Below are positions 20,176 to 30,411 of a stretch of 64,000 nucleotides of DNA, piece after piece. The stretch covers positions 868,001 through 932,000 of the forward strand of contig NZ_CP028035.1 in the NCBI RefSeq assembly GCF_005491205.1. Direction: 5' to 3'. Source of the stretch: Nissabacter sp. SGAir0207. GTDB lineage: Bacteria > Pseudomonadota > Gammaproteobacteria > Enterobacterales > Enterobacteriaceae. The translations under genes and the position numbers were made by a program. How positions within the stretch are numbered: the first letter of the stretch is position 1; each line of letters opens with the position of its first letter. The notes beneath the pieces were generated by a model that searched no databases, was not told the DNA's origin, and saw nothing but the letters and a program-made list of their open reading frames with translations.

Positions 20176-21561
20176 TCAGCGTGCAACACCCTGTTCATAG
20201 GCGCGTTTCAGCGCTGGCCAGTAGTCGCGGTTGGCCTCAATCATCTCATCGAGAATGGCCTTCGCATGTTGCATGGTTGGGATGGTGCGGTTCAGGGTAA
20301 AGGCCTGCAACGCCTTCTCATAACTGCCCTCCATCGTCGCCTCTACCAGCAGTTGCTCACTGGCCAGTTGCTGCTCCATCAGCCCCTTGTAGAACAGGGG
20401 GATTGCGCCTACCACCACTGGCTCCGGCCCTTGGGCGGTGATGTAGGCGGGCACCTCCACCATGGCGTCATAGGGCAGGTTGGCAATCGCGCCGCGGTTC
20501 TCCACAATCACCAGATGGCGCTGGCGCAGGTCAAAGGCCAGTGAACGGGCAACATCGACAATAAATGCCCCATGCACCCCGACGTGGAAAGCATCAGGCA
20601 GGATGCCGGTCTGCTTATACTCCGCCGCGGCGGCAAACAGCTTTTTCTCCCGGCCATTCATCACCTCATTGGCGCGGGTATAGTCCGGGTCCTGATGCTC
20701 CACGATCTGGTTGGGCATCAGGTAGTACTGGAGATAGGGGTTGGGCAGGTACTCCGGGAAATGCTCCATCAGGGGCTGGATGTTGCGCCAGGTCTTCACC
20801 CAGGAGGGATCGGCGTGCTGGGGATCGGTGGCGGCAGCATCCTCCGTGAGCAGGCCGAAGCGCGCCACGTGCGCCCGCAGATCCGCCATCCGATCCACGC
20901 CATCGACAAACACTTGGGTAAACCAGCCGAAGTGGTTCAGGCCAAAGTAGTTCACCGTCACCTCCTCGCGTGGCACCCCAAGGATGGCGGCGATATTACG
21001 CATGGCGGCCACCGGCATGTCGCAGATATTCAGCACCCGCGCATTGGGGCGCAGGCGGCGTACCCCCTCTGCGACAATTGCCGCCGGGTTGGAGTAGTTG
21101 ACGATCCAGGCGCGCGCATCGGCGTAGCGCTCTACCAAATCAATCAGCTCCACCATTGGCAGAATGGTGCGCAGGCCATAGGCCAGCCCGCCCGGCCCGC
21201 AGGTCTCCTGGCCGACCACCCCATGCCGCAGCGGGATCTTCTCATCCTGCTCACGCATTTTGTACTGGCCGACGCGCATCTGCGCAAACACGAAGTGCGC
21301 GCCACTGAAGGCCACCTCCGGGTCGGTGGTGACGGTAAAAGTAATGGTGTCACTGTGGTCGCGGATCACCTTTTCCACCACCGGCGCGATGGTGTTCTGG
21401 CGTTCGCTGTCAATGTCATACAGGCGGATCTCCGCCAGCGGGAACGCCTCCAGTTTCAGCATCAGGCTCTTGACGATGCCGGGGGTGTAGGTGCTGCCGC
21501 CGCCAGCAATCGACAGGATAAAGGGGGCCTTGTTGCCGGGTGTCTGGGTCACAGTAGTCAT
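20176..21561 (-). CDS. 6-phospho-alpha-glucosidase, GH4 family (GlvA/AglB type)
   Basis: NAD+- and metal-dependent glycosidase of 461 residues that splits phosphorylated alpha-glucosides such as maltose-6'-phosphate. It shows the NAD motif AGGGSTYTPG, NYSNPAA, NICDMP and NHFGW. The CDMP form of the catalytic motif is characteristic of the alpha-specific branch of GH4; beta-specific members have CN(V/I)P. GGAGCACCTG precedes the ATG. It is 21 bp downstream of the EIICB gene, so the phosphorylated sugar imported by that protein is the likely substrate. Confidence 0.93.
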   Translation of the reverse strand: MTTVTQTPGNKAPFILSIAGGGSTYTPGIVKSLMLKLEAFPLAEIRLYDIDSERQNTIAPVVEKVIRDHSDTITFTVTTDPEVAFSGAHFVFAQMRVGQYKMREQDEKIPLRHGVVGQETCGPGGLAYGLRTILPMVELIDLVERYADARAWIVNYSNPAAIVAEGVRRLRPNARVLNICDMPVAAMRNIAAILGVPREEVTVNYFGLNHFGWFTQVFVDGVDRMADLRAHVARFGLLTEDAAATDPQHADPSWVKTWRNIQPLMEHFPEYLPNPYLQYYLMPNQIVEHQDPDYTRANEVMNGREKKLFAAAAEYKQTGILPDAFHVGVHGAFIVDVARSLAFDLRQRHLVIVENRGAIANLPYDAMVEVPAYITAQGPEPVVVGAIPLFYKGLMEQQLASEQLLVEATMEGSYEKALQAFTLNRTIPTMQHAKAILDEMIEANRDYWPALKRAYEQGVAR

Positions 21562-21582
21562 CAGGTGCTCCTCGTCGGTCGG

Positions 21583-23169
21583 TTACAGCGCGATCTCTAC
21601 CGCCTCACGCATTTTCTTCACATGCAGCCCATACACCACCTGGACATTGTTGCCCTGGAGGATGACGCCACGCGCGCCGGTCTGTTTGAGCTGCTGCTCA
21701 TTGATGGTGCTGGTATCCCGCACCGTCACCCGCAGCCGGGTGTAACAGTTGTCAATCACGTCAATGTTCTGCTTGCCGCCCAGCCCGGCGATGATGCGCT
21801 GGCCCAGCCCCAAGGCTTCGTTCTCCGCCGTGGTCGGCTCAGCGCCCGCTACGCCACGTTGGCCGCGCTGCTGGTAATCCTGCTTGCTGTAGAGGCGCGT
21901 CTCCTGATCCTCCTCCTCGCGCCCCGGCGTTTTCATGTCAAAGCGCAGGATCAGGAAACGGAAGACCGTGAAATAGACCACCGCCATGATTGCGCCCACC
22001 AGCAGGTACATCGGCCAGTTGGACTTCTCAGTGCCCAGCGGCAGGTTGTAGAGCACGAAATCAATCACGCCATTGGCACCAATGGCGTGGACGCCCAGCA
22101 GCGCGAACAGCATCATGCCAAGGCCAGCCAGCACCGCATGGGTCACGAACAGCAGCGGGGCAACAAACAGAAAGGAGAACTCCAGTGGCTCGGTCACGCC
22201 AATCAGCAGCGAGGTGAGGGCGGCGGGCAGCAGGATGGCCTTCGCCGCCGCCCGGCGCTCGGGTTTGGCGGTGCTGATCATCGCCAACGCCGCCGCCGTC
22301 AGGCCGAACATTTTGCTGATGCCGCGCGCATCCCACATCACGGTGGGGCTAAGTTGCTTCACGGTAGGGCAGGCCATCTCCGCAAAGTAGATGTTGCGCG
22401 CGCCACGGTAGAGGGTGCCGCACACCTCCTGGCTGCCGCCCAGTTCGGTATAGAGGAAGGGCGTATAGACCAGATGGTGCAGGCCGGTGGGGATCAGGAT
22501 GCGCTCCAGAAAGCCGTAGATCGCCACGCCAACCGGGCCAGCACCGCGGATGCCGTAGGCAAGGGCGCTGATACCCTGCTGCGCGAAGGGCCACAGCTCG
22601 CTCATCACCACGCCGAGCGTAATTGCCAGCGGGATGCCAAGCATCGCCACGAAGCAGTGGCCGGAGTAGATGGCCATCACGCCAGTGAACTGGGTTGGCG
22701 AGTAGCGGTTATAGAGGATGCCAGAGATGGCGCCCGTCAGGATACCGGCGAACACCCCCATCTCCAGCACCTGCACGCCCAGCACCATACCCTGCCCAGC
22801 GGCGCGCATCGACTCCGCGGGCGCCAGCCGCCCCTGTAGTTGCAGGGTGATGCTCATGGCGTTAATAAAGATGATGAACACCACTAACCCAATCAGGGCG
22901 GCATAGCCCTTGTCACGCTTCGCCAGCCCAATCGGGATGCCGACGGCGAACACCAGCGCCAAGTTAGCCAGAATCGAGACCGAGGATTTAGCCACCAGCT
23001 GCCCAATCTCCTGCACCAGCGGATGGTTAAGGAAGGGCACCCAGGCCGCCAGGTTGCCGTTGCCAAACAGGTTGCCGAGGGCGATAAACATCCCGACGAT
23101 GGGAAGGATCAGCACCGGACCATAGAGCGATTTGCCAAAAGCTTGCAGTGCATTGACGGCACGATTCAT
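21583..23169 (-). CDS. PTS alpha-glucoside-specific EIICB component (GlvC/AglA type)
   Basis: A 528-residue membrane permease of the glucose-superfamily PTS. The EIIC domain (about 1-400) has multiple hydrophobic segments and LILPIVGMFIALGN near the start. A charged linker leads to the EIIB domain with the phosphorylated cysteine in IDVIDNCYTRLRVTV. There is no EIIA domain, so it should depend on the general EIIA-Glc (Crr). It is the first gene of the operon with the GH4 enzyme and the RpiR regulator. A maltose/sucrose-isomer type substrate is inferred from the neighbours. Confidence 0.92.
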   Translation of the reverse strand: MNRAVNALQAFGKSLYGPVLILPIVGMFIALGNLFGNGNLAAWVPFLNHPLVQEIGQLVAKSSVSILANLALVFAVGIPIGLAKRDKGYAALIGLVVFIIFINAMSITLQLQGRLAPAESMRAAGQGMVLGVQVLEMGVFAGILTGAISGILYNRYSPTQFTGVMAIYSGHCFVAMLGIPLAITLGVVMSELWPFAQQGISALAYGIRGAGPVGVAIYGFLERILIPTGLHHLVYTPFLYTELGGSQEVCGTLYRGARNIYFAEMACPTVKQLSPTVMWDARGISKMFGLTAAALAMISTAKPERRAAAKAILLPAALTSLLIGVTEPLEFSFLFVAPLLFVTHAVLAGLGMMLFALLGVHAIGANGVIDFVLYNLPLGTEKSNWPMYLLVGAIMAVVYFTVFRFLILRFDMKTPGREEEDQETRLYSKQDYQQRGQRGVAGAEPTTAENEALGLGQRIIAGLGGKQNIDVIDNCYTRLRVTVRDTSTINEQQLKQTGARGVILQGNNVQVVYGLHVKKMREAVEIAL

Positions 23170-23308
23170 GGTGACCTCGATATAGGATGCGTGGCGGCCG
23201 GTCGGTCAAAAGGCTGTAAATAAAACCAGCAGCGGTCAGGGAGAGGCTAACAGCAGAGTCGGTGGCTCGCCAGCTATCTGGCTGTTTTAGAAACAATTTA
23301 CGGCAAAG

Positions 23309-23320
23309 GTTACATGTAAC
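23309..23320. promoter_or_regulatory. Palindrome upstream of the alpha-glucoside operon
   Basis: GTTACATGTAAC, a perfect 12-bp palindrome 140 bp before the EIICB start, is a possible operator for the RpiR regulator. The 393-bp interval 23170-23562 is otherwise AT-rich, with the ndk promoter at its right end; a poor CRP-like half site (TTGTGTACA on the minus strand) is visible near 23410-23420. Confidence 0.4.
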
Positions 23321-23492
23321 GGTTGGGAACGTGATCGACTTGGCATTTTTTAGCGAGGGTTTGCACAACAGTAGCATCCATTAGGCTGGCTGATATGAAC
23401 GCGATCGCATATGTACACAAATGGTAGGGTTTTAGCTAAAGTTATTTTAACTAAATGTTGTGTTACCGGTAGGCAAGCGCGGCATCGCCCCC

Positions 23493-23498
23493 TATAAT
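23493..23498 (+). promoter_or_regulatory. -10 element of ndk
   Basis: TATAAT 65 bp upstream of the ndk start, with no good -35 at the standard spacing. Confidence 0.55.
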
Positions 23499-23562
23499 CG
23501 GCGCCATTTCACGGCGGGCTAACTTTTATGCCTGCCCCCCAGGACGTCAGACAGAGGTTGAC

Positions 23563-23994
23563 ATGACTATCGAACGTACTTTTTCCATGATCAAACCGAA
23601 CGCAGTGGCTAAGAACGCCATTGGTTCTATCTACGCACGTTTCGAAGCCGCTGGTTTCAAAATCGTTGCTGCCAAAATGGTTCACCTGACCCGTGAGCAG
23701 GCTGAAGGCTTCTACGCTGAGCACAAAGGCCGCCCGTTCTTCGACGGTCTGGTTGAGTTCATGACCTCTGGCCCGATCATGATGCAGGTTCTGGAAGGCG
23801 AGAACGCCGTTCAGCGCAACCGCGACATCATGGGTGCAACCAACCCGGACAACGCTCTGGCTGGCACCCTGCGTGCTGACTACGCGGACAGCTTCACCGA
23901 GAACGCCGTTCACGGTTCTGACGCGGTAGAGTCTGCCCAGCGCGAAATCGCGTACTTCTTCACCGAAAACGAGCTGTGCCCGCGCACTCGTTAA
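23563..23994 (+). CDS. ndk: Nucleoside diphosphate kinase
   Basis: Transfers the gamma-phosphate of ATP to nucleoside diphosphates to balance NTP and dNTP pools. It is 143 residues, with the start [15 protein letters not shown], the phosphohistidine motif NAVHGSD and ENELCPRTR at the end. Codon use is that of a highly expressed gene. AGAGG precedes the ATG. It lies upstream of rlmN, as in E. coli. Confidence 0.98.
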   Translation: MTIERTFSMIKPNAVAKNAIGSIYARFEAAGFKIVAAKMVHLTREQAEGFYAEHKGRPFFDGLVEFMTSGPIMMQVLEGENAVQRNRDIMGATNPDNALAGTLRADYADSFTENAVHGSDAVESAQREIAYFFTENELCPRTR

Positions 23995-24097
23995 TTGGTG
24001 AATGATAGCGAACTGAAAGATTCACCTGCTGAAACAATTATTGGTTAAGCATGGGCTTTCCGCGATAGCGTCGCTATCTTAAAATTTGTACAATACT

Positions 24098-24129
24098 GCG
24101 CCCCGACAGAGCCTGCTCTTTCGGGGCGC
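24098..24129 (+). promoter_or_regulatory. Long hairpin in the rlmN leader
   Basis: GCGCCCCGA pairs with TCGGGGCGC, and AGAGC with GCTCT inside it, giving a near-continuous 14-bp stem. It begins about four bases after a -10-like TACAAT (24089-24094), so a transcript started there would begin with this hairpin. A separate GATAGC/GCTATC hairpin at 24064-24078 may end ndk transcription. Confidence 0.5.
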
Positions 24130-24205
24130 ATGTTTTCGCATCACGCCGTGACGGCGGGGTGCACTTCCTTTGAGCCAAAAGTGTAACAACGAGGCCGCGA
24201 CATCC

Positions 24206-25402
24206 ATGTTAGAATCAACAGCTTCTGGGCAAACCGTGTCTGAAACTTCCCACTCTCCTGCGTCCGCCGTGCAAACGGTCAAACCGGCTGCGGAAAAAAT
24301 TAACCTCCTCAACCTCAACCGCCAGCAGATGCGCGAATTTTTCGCCGAGCTGGGTGAGAAACCCTTCCGCGCCGATCAGGTCATGAAGTGGATGTACCAC
24401 TACTGCTGCGACGATTTCGAGCAGATGACCGACATCAACAAGGTACTGCGCAACAAGTTGCAGCAGATTGCCGAGATCCGCGCGCCGGAAGTGGTGGAGG
24501 AGCAGCGCTCCGCAGATGGCACCATCAAGTGGGTCATTCTGGTCGGCGACCAGCGTGTAGAGACGGTTTACATCCCGGAAGATGACCGCGCGACCCTGTG
24601 CGTCTCCTCCCAGGTCGGTTGCGCGCTGGAGTGCAAATTCTGTTCGACCGCGCAGCAGGGCTTCAACCGCAACCTGCGCGTCTCCGAGATTATCGGCCAG
24701 GTGTGGCGCGCCGCCAAAATCATTGGCGCGGCCAAAGTCACCGGCCAACGCCCCATCACCAACGTGGTGATGATGGGCATGGGTGAGCCGCTGCTCAACC
24801 TGAACAACGTGGTGCCGGCCATGGAGATCATGCTGGATGACTTCGGTTTTGGCCTCTCCAAACGCCGCGTGACCCTCTCCACCTCTGGTGTGGTGCCGGC
24901 GCTGGACAAGCTGGGCGACATGATCGACGTGGCGCTGGCCATCTCGCTGCACGCGCCGAACGACACCATCCGTGATGAGATCGTGCCGATCAATAAGAAG
25001 TACAACATTGAGACCTTCCTGGCCGCGGTACGCCGCTACCTGGAGAAGTCCAATGCCAACCAAGGCCGCGTGACCATTGAGTACGTGATGCTCGACCACG
25101 TCAACGACGGCACCGAGCACGCCCATGAGCTGGCAGCCCTGCTGAAAGAGACCCCCTGCAAGATCAACCTGATTCCGTGGAACCCCTTCCCGGGCGCACC
25201 TTATGGACGCAGCTCGAATAGTCGCGTTGATCGCTTTGCCAAAGTGTTGATGGAATATGGTTTTACGACTATTGTCCGTAAGACCCGCGGTGACGACATT
25301 GACGCCGCCTGCGGACAGTTGGCGGGCGAGGTGATCGACCGGACCAAGCGTACCCTGAAGAAGAAGATGGCAGGGGAGCCGATTTCGGTAAAAGCACTCT
25401 GA
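24206..25402 (+). CDS. rlmN: Dual-specificity RNA methyltransferase RlmN
   Basis: Radical-SAM enzyme that makes 2-methyladenosine at A2503 of 23S rRNA and A37 of some tRNAs. ATG 24206 gives 398 residues, close to Yersiniaceae homologues; an upstream TTG at 24170 would add 12 residues with no support. The radical-SAM cluster motif [14 protein letters not shown] is intact. So are the SAM-binding GMGEPLLN, the resolving cysteine region [10 protein letters not shown] and the mCys donor segment. An extended Ser/Thr/Ala-rich N-terminus (about residues 1-30) precedes the conserved [15 protein letters not shown]. Confidence 0.96.
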   Translation: MLESTASGQTVSETSHSPASAVQTVKPAAEKINLLNLNRQQMREFFAELGEKPFRADQVMKWMYHYCCDDFEQMTDINKVLRNKLQQIAEIRAPEVVEEQRSADGTIKWVILVGDQRVETVYIPEDDRATLCVSSQVGCALECKFCSTAQQGFNRNLRVSEIIGQVWRAAKIIGAAKVTGQRPITNVVMMGMGEPLLNLNNVVPAMEIMLDDFGFGLSKRRVTLSTSGVVPALDKLGDMIDVALAISLHAPNDTIRDEIVPINKKYNIETFLAAVRRYLEKSNANQGRVTIEYVMLDHVNDGTEHAHELAALLKETPCKINLIPWNPFPGAPYGRSSNSRVDRFAKVLMEYGFTTIVRKTRGDDIDAACGQLAGEVIDRTKRTLKKKMAGEPISVKAL

Positions 25403-25486
25403 GCCTGGCCTGAGGGCGTGGCGGGTTAAGCCGCCGCGCCTCCCTCTCGCAGATTCGGAACGGCACGGGCTGCCGCGTTCCAGGGA

Positions 25487-26269
25487 ATGAAACGCATGTT
25501 GCTGAAAATGTTGTGGAAGAGGCCACTGCTGGCTTCGGGACTGCTGGCGGCAGGGCTGCTGGCAGGGTGCGCCAGCTCCGGGCCAAGTGAGCCGGAAACG
25601 GACGCTGGCGCGCCAGCGGATGCCCGCCTGCAGTTGGGGCTGAGCTATCTGTCGCAGGGCAATTTGCCCGCCGCGCGGCAGAACCTGGAGAAGGCGGTGA
25701 AGGCCGCCCCACAGGATTACCGCACCCAGCTTGGCATGGCGCTCTACGCGCAGCGTGTCGGGGAAAATGAGGACGCGCAACAGCGCTACCAGCGCGCCCT
25801 GCAACTGGCCCCGCGAAATGGCACCGTCATGAATAATTACGGTGCGTTTTTGTGTAGTTTAGGGCAGTATGTACCGGCACAACAGCAGTTTAGCGCCGCC
25901 GCCACTGCACCCGATACGGGCCAGGTGGCTGACAGCCTGGAGAACGCCGGCTACTGCTTTTTGCAGGCCAATCAACAGGATGATGCGCGGGTATTGCTGG
26001 GCCGGGCATTGAAGGTCGACCCTGACAAAGGGACGCACCTGCTGGCAGAGGCTGAACGCCGTTTCAGCGAAGGGCGACGCGATCAGGCGCGGCTGTTGCT
26101 GGAGGTTTACCAACATATTCTGCCGGCCAGTGCCGACAGCTTATGGTTACAGATTCGTTTCGCCGCGCTGGATGGCCGCCAGGACAAGCTCGAACGTTAT
26201 GGCAGGCAGTTGGCGCGAAGTTTTCCACAATCCAAACAGTACCAGCAGTTTCTAGCTAATGAATACTGA
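25487..26269 (+). CDS. pilW: TPR lipoprotein PilW/PilF
   Basis: A 260-residue outer-membrane lipoprotein with a signal peptide ending in LLAGC (lipobox Cys near residue 28), followed by tetratricopeptide repeats (about 45-200; e.g. [22 protein letters not shown]). PilF/PilW homologues act as pilotins for type-IV pilus secretins. No pilus genes are nearby, but this slot between rlmN and rodZ is conserved outside E. coli. Two ATGs (25487, 25496) are possible starts; the first has AGGGA upstream. It overlaps rodZ by 11 bp. Confidence 0.88.
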   Translation: MKRMLLKMLWKRPLLASGLLAAGLLAGCASSGPSEPETDAGAPADARLQLGLSYLSQGNLPAARQNLEKAVKAAPQDYRTQLGMALYAQRVGENEDAQQRYQRALQLAPRNGTVMNNYGAFLCSLGQYVPAQQQFSAAATAPDTGQVADSLENAGYCFLQANQQDDARVLLGRALKVDPDKGTHLLAEAERRFSEGRRDQARLLLEVYQHILPASADSLWLQIRFAALDGRQDKLERYGRQLARSFPQSKQYQQFLANEY

Positions 26270-27203
26270 AGCCTCTCAAGATCACATCTCCAAAACGACG
26301 GGCGAGCGCCTGCGTCAGGCCCGCGAACAGCTTGGGTTGAGCCAGCAGGCAGTGGCCGAGCGCCTGTGCCTGAAAGTCTCCACGGTACGTGACATCGAAG
26401 ATGACAACGCGCCGCCAGACCTGGCTTCTACCTTCCTGCGCGGCTATATCCGCTCTTATGCGCGGCTGGTGCACATCCCGGAAGAGGAGCTGCTGCCGCT
26501 GATGGCCAAGCAGACGCCGGTTCGTGCGGCAAAAGTCGCGCCCATGCAGAGCTTCTCCCTCGGCAAGTCACGCAAGAAGCGCGACGGCTGGCTGATGGGG
26601 TTCACCTGGTTAATCGTGTTTGTGGTGCTCGGGCTGACCGGCGCATGGTGGTGGCAGAACCATCAGGCCCAGCAGCAGGAGATCGCCACCATGGCTGACC
26701 AAAGCTCCGCACAGCTTTCACAGGGCGATGCCCAGCCTATTCCATTGGGCAACGGCGATGACAGCAGCGACGCGACCGGCACGCCGCCGGACAGCGCCGC
26801 CACGCCTGCCCAGCCGGTTGCCATCGCGCCGCAGACCCCGGCTGCCACCGCGCAGACCCCTGCGCCGGTTGATCAGGCTCCGGCCGCGGTCTCCCCGGCT
26901 CAGGCCCCGGTTGCCGCGCCGGTGACCACCCCGGCAGAAGCGGCTCCGGCCGCTGACGCCGGGACGATTGTCATGAATTTCAACGCCGACTGCTGGCTGC
27001 AAGTGAATGACGCGACAGGCAAAACCCTGTTCAGCGGCATCCAGAAAAGCGGCGGCAAGCTGAACCTGAACGGCACGGCGCCGTTTAAACTGAAAATCGG
27101 CGCGCCGCGTGCGGTCGAGATCCAGTATCAGGGTAAGCCGGTTGATCTCAGTCAATTCATCAAGACAAACCGTGTTGCGCGCCTGACACTGACTGCCGAA
27201 TAA
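26259..27203 (+). CDS. rodZ: Cytoskeleton protein RodZ
   Basis: Bitopic membrane protein of 314 residues that links MreB to the cell-wall elongation machinery. A Cro/C1-type helix-turn-helix domain lies at about 13-80 ([22 protein letters not shown]). A basic stretch KSRKKRDG precedes one transmembrane helix at about 111-131. A Pro/Ala/Thr-rich linker follows (about 165-230), then the periplasmic DUF4115 beta domain ([19 protein letters not shown]). It overlaps the pilW end and is followed by ispG. Confidence 0.95.
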   Translation: MNTEASQDHISKTTGERLRQAREQLGLSQQAVAERLCLKVSTVRDIEDDNAPPDLASTFLRGYIRSYARLVHIPEEELLPLMAKQTPVRAAKVAPMQSFSLGKSRKKRDGWLMGFTWLIVFVVLGLTGAWWWQNHQAQQQEIATMADQSSAQLSQGDAQPIPLGNGDDSSDATGTPPDSAATPAQPVAIAPQTPAATAQTPAPVDQAPAAVSPAQAPVAAPVTTPAEAAPAADAGTIVMNFNADCWLQVNDATGKTLFSGIQKSGGKLNLNGTAPFKLKIGAPRAVEIQYQGKPVDLSQFIKTNRVARLTLTAE

Positions 27204-27246
27204 TAGGGCACCCGCGTCATGCGCCCGCAGCAATGGAGAGCAAGAA

Positions 27247-28365
27247 ATGCATAACCAAGCACCCATTACCCGCCGCAAATCAAAACGGATTTACGTCGGA
27301 CAGGTGCCTATTGGTGATGGTGCACCGATTGCCGTGCAATCGATGACCAACACCCGTACCACCGATGTCGAAGCGACCGTTAAACAGATTAAGTCCCTGG
27401 AACGCGTGGGCGTGGACATCGTTCGCGTCTCTATCCCGACCATGGATGCCGCTGAGGCGTTCAAACTGATCAAGCAACAGGTCAACGTGCCGCTGGTGGC
27501 GGATATTCACTTTGACTACCGTATCGCGCTGAAAGTGGCGGAGTACGGCGTAGACTGCCTGCGCATCAACCCCGGCAACATCGGCAACGAATCACGCATC
27601 CGCACCGTGGTGGATTGCGCCCGCGACAACAACATTCCGATTCGCATCGGCGTCAACGGCGGCTCCCTGGAGCGCGACCTGCAAGAGAAATATGGCGAAC
27701 CGACCCCGCAGGCCCTGCTGGAGTCCGCCATGCGCCACGTTGACATCCTCGACCGCCTGAACTTTGACCAGTTCAAGGTGAGCGTCAAGGCCTCCGACGT
27801 CTTCCTGGCGGTGGAAGCCTACCGCCTGCTGGCCAAGCAGATTGACCAGCCGCTGCACCTCGGCATCACCGAGGCGGGCGGCGCGCGTGCTGGCGCGGTG
27901 AAGTCGGCGATTGGCCTTGGCCTGCTACTCTCTGAGGGCATCGGCGACACGCTGCGCATCTCCCTCGCCGCTGACCCGGTGGAGGAGGTGAAGGTGGGCT
28001 TCGACATCCTTAAATCCCTGCGCATCCGCTCGCGCGGCATCAACTTCATCGCCTGCCCGACCTGCTCCCGCCAGGAGTTTGACGTCATCGGCACCGTGAA
28101 CGCGCTGGAGCAGCGGCTTGAGGACATCATCACACCGATGGATGTCTCCATCATCGGCTGCGTGGTCAACGGGCCGGGCGAGGCGCTGGTCTCCACCCTC
28201 GGCGTCACCGGCGGCCACAACAAGAGTGGCTTCTATGAGGATGGCGTCCGCCAGCGTGACCGCTTCGACAACGAGCAGATGATCGACCAGCTGGAAGCCA
28301 AGATTCGCGCCAAGGCAGCGATGATGGATGAAAGCAAGCGCATCGTGATCAACACGCAAGAGTGA
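27247..28365 (+). CDS. ispG: 4-hydroxy-3-methylbut-2-en-1-yl diphosphate synthase (flavodoxin)
   Basis: [4Fe-4S] enzyme of the MEP isoprenoid pathway, converting MEcPP to HMBPP. It is 372 residues, equal to E. coli IspG. The cluster ligands are seen in [12 protein letters not shown] and [12 protein letters not shown]. The N-terminal TIM-barrel motifs ([19 protein letters not shown]) are intact. GGAGAGCAAGAA precedes the ATG. As a cluster-dependent essential enzyme, it shows that the cell must still assemble Fe-S clusters despite the shortened isc operon. Confidence 0.98.
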   Translation: MHNQAPITRRKSKRIYVGQVPIGDGAPIAVQSMTNTRTTDVEATVKQIKSLERVGVDIVRVSIPTMDAAEAFKLIKQQVNVPLVADIHFDYRIALKVAEYGVDCLRINPGNIGNESRIRTVVDCARDNNIPIRIGVNGGSLERDLQEKYGEPTPQALLESAMRHVDILDRLNFDQFKVSVKASDVFLAVEAYRLLAKQIDQPLHLGITEAGGARAGAVKSAIGLGLLLSEGIGDTLRISLAADPVEEVKVGFDILKSLRIRSRGINFIACPTCSRQEFDVIGTVNALEQRLEDIITPMDVSIIGCVVNGPGEALVSTLGVTGGHNKSGFYEDGVRQRDRFDNEQMIDQLEAKIRAKAAMMDESKRIVINTQE

Positions 28366-28374
28366 CATCGGTAG

Positions 28375-28400
28375 CGGGCTGCAGTGGCGGCCCGTTTTCT
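28375..28400 (+). terminator. Terminator of ispG
   Basis: CGGGC/GCCCG stem with a ten-base loop, then TTTTCT, nine bases after the ispG stop. Confidence 0.75.
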
Positions 28401-28424
28401 ATTGAACCCGCCGGGGCGCCCGCA

Positions 28425-28454
28425 TTGAACCGCGGCAGGCAAAGCCCCTATAAT
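28425..28454 (+). promoter_or_regulatory. Sigma-70 promoter of hisS
   Basis: TTGAAC (28425-28430), 18-bp spacer, TATAAT (28449-28454), about 40 bp upstream of the hisS GTG start. Confidence 0.75.
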
Positions 28455-28492
28455 CGGGTTCATTTTTTGTATTAAGACAATAGAGAACTGAC

Positions 28493-29767
28493 GTGGCAAA
28501 GAACATTCAAGCCATTCGCGGCATGAACGACTACCTGCCGGAAGAGACGGCATTATGGCAGCGTATTGAGGGCACCCTGAAGCAGGTGCTGAGCGGCTAC
28601 GGCTACAGTGAAATCCGCCTGCCGATTGTAGAGCAGACCCCGTTGTTCAAGCGCGCCATCGGCGAAGTGACCGATGTGGTTGAGAAAGAGATGTACACCT
28701 TTGACGACCGCAACGGCGAGAGCCTGACCCTGCGCCCGGAAGGGACGGCAGGCTGCGTGCGCGCCGGCATTGAGCATGGTCTGCTGTACAATCAGGAACA
28801 GCGCCTGTGGTACATCGGCCCGATGTTCCGCTACGAGCGCCCACAGAAGGGGCGCTACCGCCAGTTCCACCAACTCGGCGCGGAAGTGTTCGGCCTGCAA
28901 GGCCCGGACATTGATGCCGAGCTGATCCTGCTGACCGCCCGCTGGTGGAAGGCGCTGGGCATCGCGGAGCACGTGGCGCTGGAGCTGAACTCCATCGGTT
29001 CGCTGGAGGCGCGCGCCAACTACCGTGACGCGCTGGTGGCCTTCCTGGAGCAGCATGAGTCCGTGCTGGACGAAGATTGCAAACGCCGCATGTACAGCAA
29101 CCCGCTGCGCGTGCTCGACTCGAAAAATCCGGACGTGCAGCGCCTGCTGAACGACGCGCCGGTGCTGGGTGACTACCTGGATGACGAGTCAAAACAACAC
29201 TTTTCCGGCCTGTGTGAACTTTTGGAGCAGGCAGGCATCCCATATACGGTCAATCAGCGGCTGGTTCGCGGCCTCGACTACTACAACCGCACCGTGTTTG
29301 AGTGGGTCACCACCAGCCTCGGCGCGCAGGGCACGGTCTGTGCCGGCGGTCGTTACGACGGTCTGGTTGAGCAGCTCGGCGGGCGCGCCACCCCGGCGGT
29401 CGGTTTCGCCATGGGCCTGGAGCGCTTGGTGCTGCTGGTGCAGGCAGTCAACCCAGAGTTCAAGGCGCCTGCCACGGTGGATATCTATGTCATCTCCTCC
29501 GGCGCGGGCACCCAAAGCGCGGCGATGGCGCTGGCAGAGCGCGTGCGTGATGAGGCGCCGCACCTGCGGCTGATGACCAACTACGGCGGCGGCAACTTCA
29601 AGAAGCAGTTCGCCCGGGCAGACAAATGGGGCGCACGCGTGGCCCTGGTGCTCGGCGAAAATGAGGTGGCGGCCCAGCAGGTGGTGGTGAAAAACCTGCA
29701 AAGTGGTGAACAAGAGACGCTGGCGCAAAGCGAGATCGCGGCGCGTCTGGCAACGATGTTAGGTTAA
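28493..29767 (+). CDS. hisS: Histidyl-tRNA synthetase
   Basis: Class II aminoacyl-tRNA synthetase of 424 residues. The start is GTG 28493 (then [17 protein letters not shown]), as in relatives. Motif 2 ([18 protein letters not shown]), the histidine-specific motif [15 protein letters not shown] and GGRYDGL, and motif 3 ([12 protein letters not shown]) are all present. The C-terminal anticodon-binding domain ends with AARLATMLG. yfgM follows after 13 bp, so they are co-transcribed. Confidence 0.98.
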   Translation: MAKNIQAIRGMNDYLPEETALWQRIEGTLKQVLSGYGYSEIRLPIVEQTPLFKRAIGEVTDVVEKEMYTFDDRNGESLTLRPEGTAGCVRAGIEHGLLYNQEQRLWYIGPMFRYERPQKGRYRQFHQLGAEVFGLQGPDIDAELILLTARWWKALGIAEHVALELNSIGSLEARANYRDALVAFLEQHESVLDEDCKRRMYSNPLRVLDSKNPDVQRLLNDAPVLGDYLDDESKQHFSGLCELLEQAGIPYTVNQRLVRGLDYYNRTVFEWVTTSLGAQGTVCAGGRYDGLVEQLGGRATPAVGFAMGLERLVLLVQAVNPEFKAPATVDIYVISSGAGTQSAAMALAERVRDEAPHLRLMTNYGGGNFKKQFARADKWGARVALVLGENEVAAQQVVVKNLQSGEQETLAQSEIAARLATMLG

Positions 29768-29780
29768 GGAGAGGGTCACC

Positions 29781-30401
29781 GTGGAAGTCTATACCACTGA
29801 AAACGAACAGGTCGATGTGATTCGCCGCTTCTTCTCGGAGAACGGCAAGGCATTGGCGGTTGGCGTGGTGCTGGGCATTGGTGCCCTGTTGGGGTGGCGC
29901 TACTGGCAGAGCCACCAGTCAACAGCGCTGGCCGGGGCGTCGGTTGCCTATCAGAAAGCGACAGAGGCTCTGGCGGCGAATAAGCCGGAAGGGGTGAAGG
30001 CCACCGAGCAGTTCGTGCAGGCCAACGACAACAACTATGGCGCGTTTGCCGCCCTGCAACTGGCGCAGCACTACGTTGACCAGAAAGATTACGCGGCGGC
30101 GGAGAAGCAACTGGCGCAGGCCAGCACCCTGACCAAGGATGAGAACCTGCTGCCGCTGATCGCGCTGCGTCAGGCTCGCCTCCAACTGCAACAGAACAAG
30201 CTGGATGACGCACTCAAGACGCTGGATGGCGTCAAGGGCGCGAGCTGGTCAGCGATGGTGCAGGACATCCGTGGTGATGTTCTGGTGCGCAAGGGCGACC
30301 TGAAGGGCGCGCGTGACGCATACAGTAAAGGCATCGATGCGAAGGCTTCGCAGGCGCAAGAGGCGCTGCTGCGCATGAAGTTAAATAATTTGGCCAGCTA
30401 A
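29781..30401 (+). CDS. yfgM: Ancillary SecYEG translocon subunit YfgM
   Basis: A 206-residue inner-membrane protein with one N-terminal transmembrane segment (about residues 24-41, ALAVGVVLGIGALLGWRYW) and a periplasmic TPR-like domain. YfgM associates with SecYEG and the chaperone PpiD and helps pass proteins to periplasmic chaperones. GGAGAGGGTCACC precedes a GTG start codon (read as M). It is followed after 10 bp by bamB, consistent with a shared envelope-biogenesis operon. Confidence 0.94.
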   Translation: MEVYTTENEQVDVIRRFFSENGKALAVGVVLGIGALLGWRYWQSHQSTALAGASVAYQKATEALAANKPEGVKATEQFVQANDNNYGAFAALQLAQHYVDQKDYAAAEKQLAQASTLTKDENLLPLIALRQARLQLQQNKLDDALKTLDGVKGASWSAMVQDIRGDVLVRKGDLKGARDAYSKGIDAKASQAQEALLRMKLNNLAS

Positions 30402-30411
30402 GGGGATGCCA

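Noticed and set aside
20572..22839. 755-codon open frame on the plus strand, antisense to the GH4 and EIICB genes
   Set aside because: The minus-strand genes match well-known families over their full length. The long open antisense frame is a by-product of GC-rich codon use, and its translation is low in complexity and rich in His/Arg/Gln.
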